From JBOHSA01 sp050732995 (GTDB lineage Bacteria > Gemmatimonadota > Gemmatimonadetes > Gemmatimonadales > GWC2-71-9), in assembly GCA_050732995.1 (NCBI GenBank), contig JBOHSA010000037.1, forward strand, positions 1 to 7,160: a stretch of 7,160 nt of DNA, given 5' to 3'. Below the pieces are notes generated by a model, which ran no database searches, had not been told where the DNA came from, and saw only the letters and a list, made by a program, of their open reading frames with translations. Positions 5,235 to 7,160 of this stretch are shown here, in pieces (positions within the stretch are counted from its first letter, which is position 1; each line of letters opens with the position of its first letter). Made by a program: the position numbers and the translations under genes.

Positions 5235-6566
5235 ATGGCAAATGCGCTCGATGTCGTGTCCGCGTTCCGCGAGCTGACCAGCACCAAGCAGCTCGATCGC
5301 TCGGCGCTGATCGACCTGCTCAAGGACGGTCTGCACGCCGCGCTGGTCAAACGCTTTGGGCCGAACGTCCGCTCCGAGATCACGGTGGACGAGCTCAAAG
5401 GCACGATCCGGATCCTGGTCCTGCGGACGGTCGTGGAGACCGTGGAGGATCCGGGCAGCCAGATTGCGCTGGAGGAGGCTCGCTACGAGGACCCCGAATT
5501 CCAGCCCGGCGACGTGCTGGAGGAGGAGATGCCGTTCGAGGACTTCGGGCGCACAGCAGTGCAGGCGGCCAAGCAACGGATCATTCAGCGCGTGCGGGAG
5601 GGCGAGCGCACGCGCATCCGCGAGGAGTTCTCCGACAAGGTGGGCGACCTGCTCCCGGGCGAAGTGCAGCAGATCGAACGCGGGAAGATCGTGGTGATGC
5701 TCAACCGGTTTCGCGAGGCCGAGGCGATCATCCCCTACCGCGAGCAGAACCACCGCGAGCACTTCCACCAGGGCGACACGATCCGCGCTGTGCTCAAGCG
5801 CATCGAGGAGACGCCCAAGGGGCCGCGCCTCATCCTGTCGCGCGCCGACCCGCTGTTCGTCAAAGCGCTCTTCAAGCTTGAGGTGCCCGAGATCCAGCAG
5901 CAGATCGTCGAGATCCGGGCCACGGCGCGCGAGGCGGGGAGCCGGACCAAGATCGCGGTCGCTTCGCGGGACGACGCGATCGATCCCGTGGGCGCGTGCG
6001 TCGGCCTCAAGGGATCGCGCGTCCAGGCAGTGGTCAACGAGCTGGGCGGCGAGCGGATCGACATCGTCCCCTGGTCGCCGGACCCGGAGCGGTTCGCCAA
6101 GCTGGCGCTCGCGCCCGCCCGCGTGGCGCGCGTGTTCTCGGATCCCGACAGCAAGACCATCCAGGCGATCGTGGACGAAGACCAGCTGTCGCTCGCCATC
6201 GGGCGTAACGGGCAGAACGTGCGGCTCGCCTCCGAGCTTACCGGCTGGAAGATCGACCTCTATTCCAGCCGCGAATGGCTGGAGCGCGGGGGCGAAGGGC
6301 CGCTGTTCGCGCCCCTGCCGCCCGAAGACGAGCAGGTGGTCAAAGTCGCCCTGAGCGAAATGAAAGGGCTGTCGCCCGAGCTTGTGGCGGTGCTGGAGCG
6401 CAACGGCAAGAAGACCCTGCAGGACGTGCTCGATCTGGAGCGCGAGGACGTGCTCAAGCTGGCGGAGATGACGCCCGAGCTGGCCGACAAGCTCATGGCC
6501 TTCCTCAACGAGATGACCGAGGATGGGGGCGAGGCTCCGTCCCCCCCCCCCCCACCGGCGGCGTGA
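5235..6566 (+). CDS. nusA: Transcription termination/antitermination factor NusA
   Basis: An RNA-polymerase-binding elongation factor that modulates pausing, intrinsic termination and antitermination. The 443-residue product shows an N-terminal polymerase-binding domain (about 1-130), an S1 RNA-binding domain (about 133-203, VGDLLPGEVQQIERGKIVV), KH1 (about 205-282, with DPVGACVGLKG and its GLKG loop at 257-260) and KH2 (about 283-345, LSLAIGRNGQNVRLASEL, GRNG loop at 323-326). Residues about 367-428 form one helix-hairpin-helix/AR-like repeat (MKGLSPELVAVLERNG, MTPELADKLMAFL). The protein is thus intermediate between E. coli NusA (two acidic repeats) and B. subtilis NusA (none). It ends in a short proline run encoded by C13. 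The ATG at 5235 is chosen over TTG 5232 from the Shine-Dalgarno spacing. The stop overlaps the next gene's GTG by 3 bases (GTGA). Confidence 0.97.
   Translation: MANALDVVSAFRELTSTKQLDRSALIDLLKDGLHAALVKRFGPNVRSEITVDELKGTIRILVLRTVVETVEDPGSQIALEEARYEDPEFQPGDVLEEEMPFEDFGRTAVQAAKQRIIQRVREGERTRIREEFSDKVGDLLPGEVQQIERGKIVVMLNRFREAEAIIPYREQNHREHFHQGDTIRAVLKRIEETPKGPRLILSRADPLFVKALFKLEVPEIQQQIVEIRATAREAGSRTKIAVASRDDAIDPVGACVGLKGSRVQAVVNELGGERIDIVPWSPDPERFAKLALAPARVARVFSDPDSKTIQAIVDEDQLSLAIGRNGQNVRLASELTGWKIDLYSSREWLERGGEGPLFAPLPPEDEQVVKVALSEMKGLSPELVAVLERNGKKTLQDVLDLEREDVLKLAEMTPELADKLMAFLNEMTEDGGEAPSPPPPPAA
6541..6553 (+). repeat. C13 homopolymer at the 3' end of nusA
   Basis: Thirteen consecutive C residues encode the NusA Ser-Pro tail, 10 bases before the stop. 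A gain of one C, a loss of two C, or a -1 ribosomal slip would move the reader into the frame of the downstream YlxQ-like gene, which has no stop between the tract and its GTG. Such a tract is a candidate site for polymerase slippage or phase variation. It is also a frequent sequencing-error site. Confidence 0.8.
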
Positions 6567-6871
6567 GCGGCCGGGATACCCTCGCGCGGCTGTTGGGCCT
6601 CGGCCTGCGGGCGCGACGCGTGGTGGTCGGGGTGGCGGGTGTGCGGGCGGGGCTGCAGCGGGGATCGGTCAAGTGCGTGGTGCTCGCGGCGGATCTGAGC
6701 GCGCGCACACAGGACAAAGTGGAGCGCTTGGCGCGCGCCCGGGGCGTCCCCGTGCTGCGGGGCCCCGCGGCGGACCGATTAGGCGCCGGGTTGGGCCGGC
6801 CGCCGGTCCAGGCGGTCGGTGTGAGTGACGGGCAGTTGGCCCGCGGGCTAGTGGCGGCTTTGGAGGCGTGA
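6563..6871 (+). CDS. Ribosomal L7Ae/L30e/S12e/Gadd45-family protein (YlxQ-like)
   Basis: A 102-residue protein of the L7Ae-type RNA-binding fold, which recognises kink-turn RNA. It occupies the position of B. subtilis ylxQ (rplGA) between nusA and infB. Visible family features are TLARLLGLGLRARRVVVG at the N-terminus, the RGSVKCVVLAADLS strand-turn (about 33-46) and KVERLARARGVPVL (about 51-64), followed by the ending RPPVQAVGVSDGQLARGL. The ordinary family size supports a complete gene. The start GTG at 6563 overlaps the nusA stop as GTGA. The TGA is followed immediately by the infB GTG in the same frame. A cellular role as an accessory ribosomal or RNA-binding protein is likely but not established. 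The DUF448 gene ylxR, which usually sits between nusA and ylxQ, is absent. Confidence 0.82.
   Translation: MSGRDTLARLLGLGLRARRVVVGVAGVRAGLQRGSVKCVVLAADLSARTQDKVERLARARGVPVLRGPAADRLGAGLGRPPVQAVGVSDGQLARGLVAALEA
6862..6866 (+). promoter_or_regulatory. Ribosome binding site of infB
   Basis: GGAGG lies 5 nt upstream of GTG 6872, inside the last codons of the ylxQ-like gene. It decides the GTG 6872 start of infB and indicates tight translational coupling. Confidence 0.75.
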
Positions 6872-7160
6872 GTGGCGACGACGCGGATTCATGATTTGGC
6901 GGCCGAGTTCGGCATCTCCAGCGAGCAGCTGATGGGCATGCTCAAGGAGCTGGACATCTTCGTGCGCAGCCACCTCTCGCCTTTGAAGGACGAGCAGGTG
7001 GCGCTGATGCGGGCCCGCTGGGAGCGCGAGAAGCGCAAACAGAGAGAGCCCGCCGCGCCCGCCAAGCGGCGCCGGGGCGGAGCCGCGGCCTCGGCCGTGG
7101 CCGGGAAGGGGGGAGGGGCGACGGCCAAGGCCCCGGAGCCGGCCGCCCCCGCCGTGGAGG
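6872..7160 (+). CDS. infB: Translation initiation factor IF-2 (N-terminal part, cut by the window end)
   Basis: Ninety-six codons of IF2, the GTPase that positions initiator tRNA and joins ribosomal subunits. The N-terminus TTRIHDLAAEFGISSEQLM (2-20) and LKELDIFVRSHLSPLKDEQ (24-42) form the IF2_N helical module. This is followed by a basic segment (REKRKQREPAAPAKRRR) and an Ala/Pro/Lys-rich linker typical of IF2 in GC-rich bacteria. The GTPase domain lies beyond the window. It is the last visible gene of the rimP-nusA-ylxQ-infB operon. Confidence 0.93.
   Translation, partial: MATTRIHDLAAEFGISSEQLMGMLKELDIFVRSHLSPLKDEQVALMRARWEREKRKQREPAAPAKRRRGGAAASAVAGKGGGATAKAPEPAAPAVE

Noticed and set aside
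6275..6562. Upstream extension of the YlxQ-like frame inside nusA
   Set aside because: It overlaps the well-conserved NusA KH2 and C-terminal region out of frame. It matters only as the slippage target frame downstream of C13.

Overview
The window is a GC-rich (roughly 70%) bacterial chromosome segment with very little non-coding DNA. The gene order murA - pgeF (yfiH) - rimP - nusA - ylxQ-like - infB, the absence of ylxR, the MurA type and the flanking zinc-dependent phospholipase C gene fit Gemmatimonadota or a related GC-rich phylum. That assignment is inferred from gene content and protein character, not from a database search.

Layout. Bases 1 to about 2465 hold three tightly overlapping minus-strand genes, read right to left: a CPA-family antiporter-like membrane protein, a small DUF948-like protein with one membrane segment and a coiled coil, and a secreted zinc-dependent phospholipase C that runs off the left edge. 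The phospholipase has no ATG start. A 60-base divergent region (2466-2525) contains a perfect 8-bp-arm palindrome and a candidate promoter whose -10 lies so close to the murA ATG that the murA transcript may be leaderless.

Rightwards, murA (peptidoglycan precursor synthesis, with Asp in place of the fosfomycin-target Cys) overlaps the start of pgeF by 4 nt. This junction lies inside an imperfect tandem/inverted repeat that appears to have lengthened both proteins. pgeF contains a 63-base AT-rich, AT3-codon island over its most conserved motif. A strong sigma70-like promoter follows (TTGACA, 16 bp, TACATT), and then a GC hairpin plus U8 tract directly abutting the rimP start. Downstream come rimP (30S maturation), nusA (transcription elongation and termination), an L7Ae-family YlxQ-like RNA-binding protein, and the start of infB (IF2). 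This is the classic transcription-translation coupling operon. A C13 homopolymer lies just before the nusA stop and could produce a NusA-YlxQ fusion by slippage.

No rRNA, tRNA, CRISPR array, insertion sequence or complete novel multi-gene defence system was seen. The interesting material is regulatory or sequence-level: the hairpin at the rimP start, the C13 tract, the AT-rich island, the divergent palindrome and the junction repeat. Protein-level oddities are the Asp-type MurA and an antiporter-like protein lacking the usual acidic ion-binding pair.
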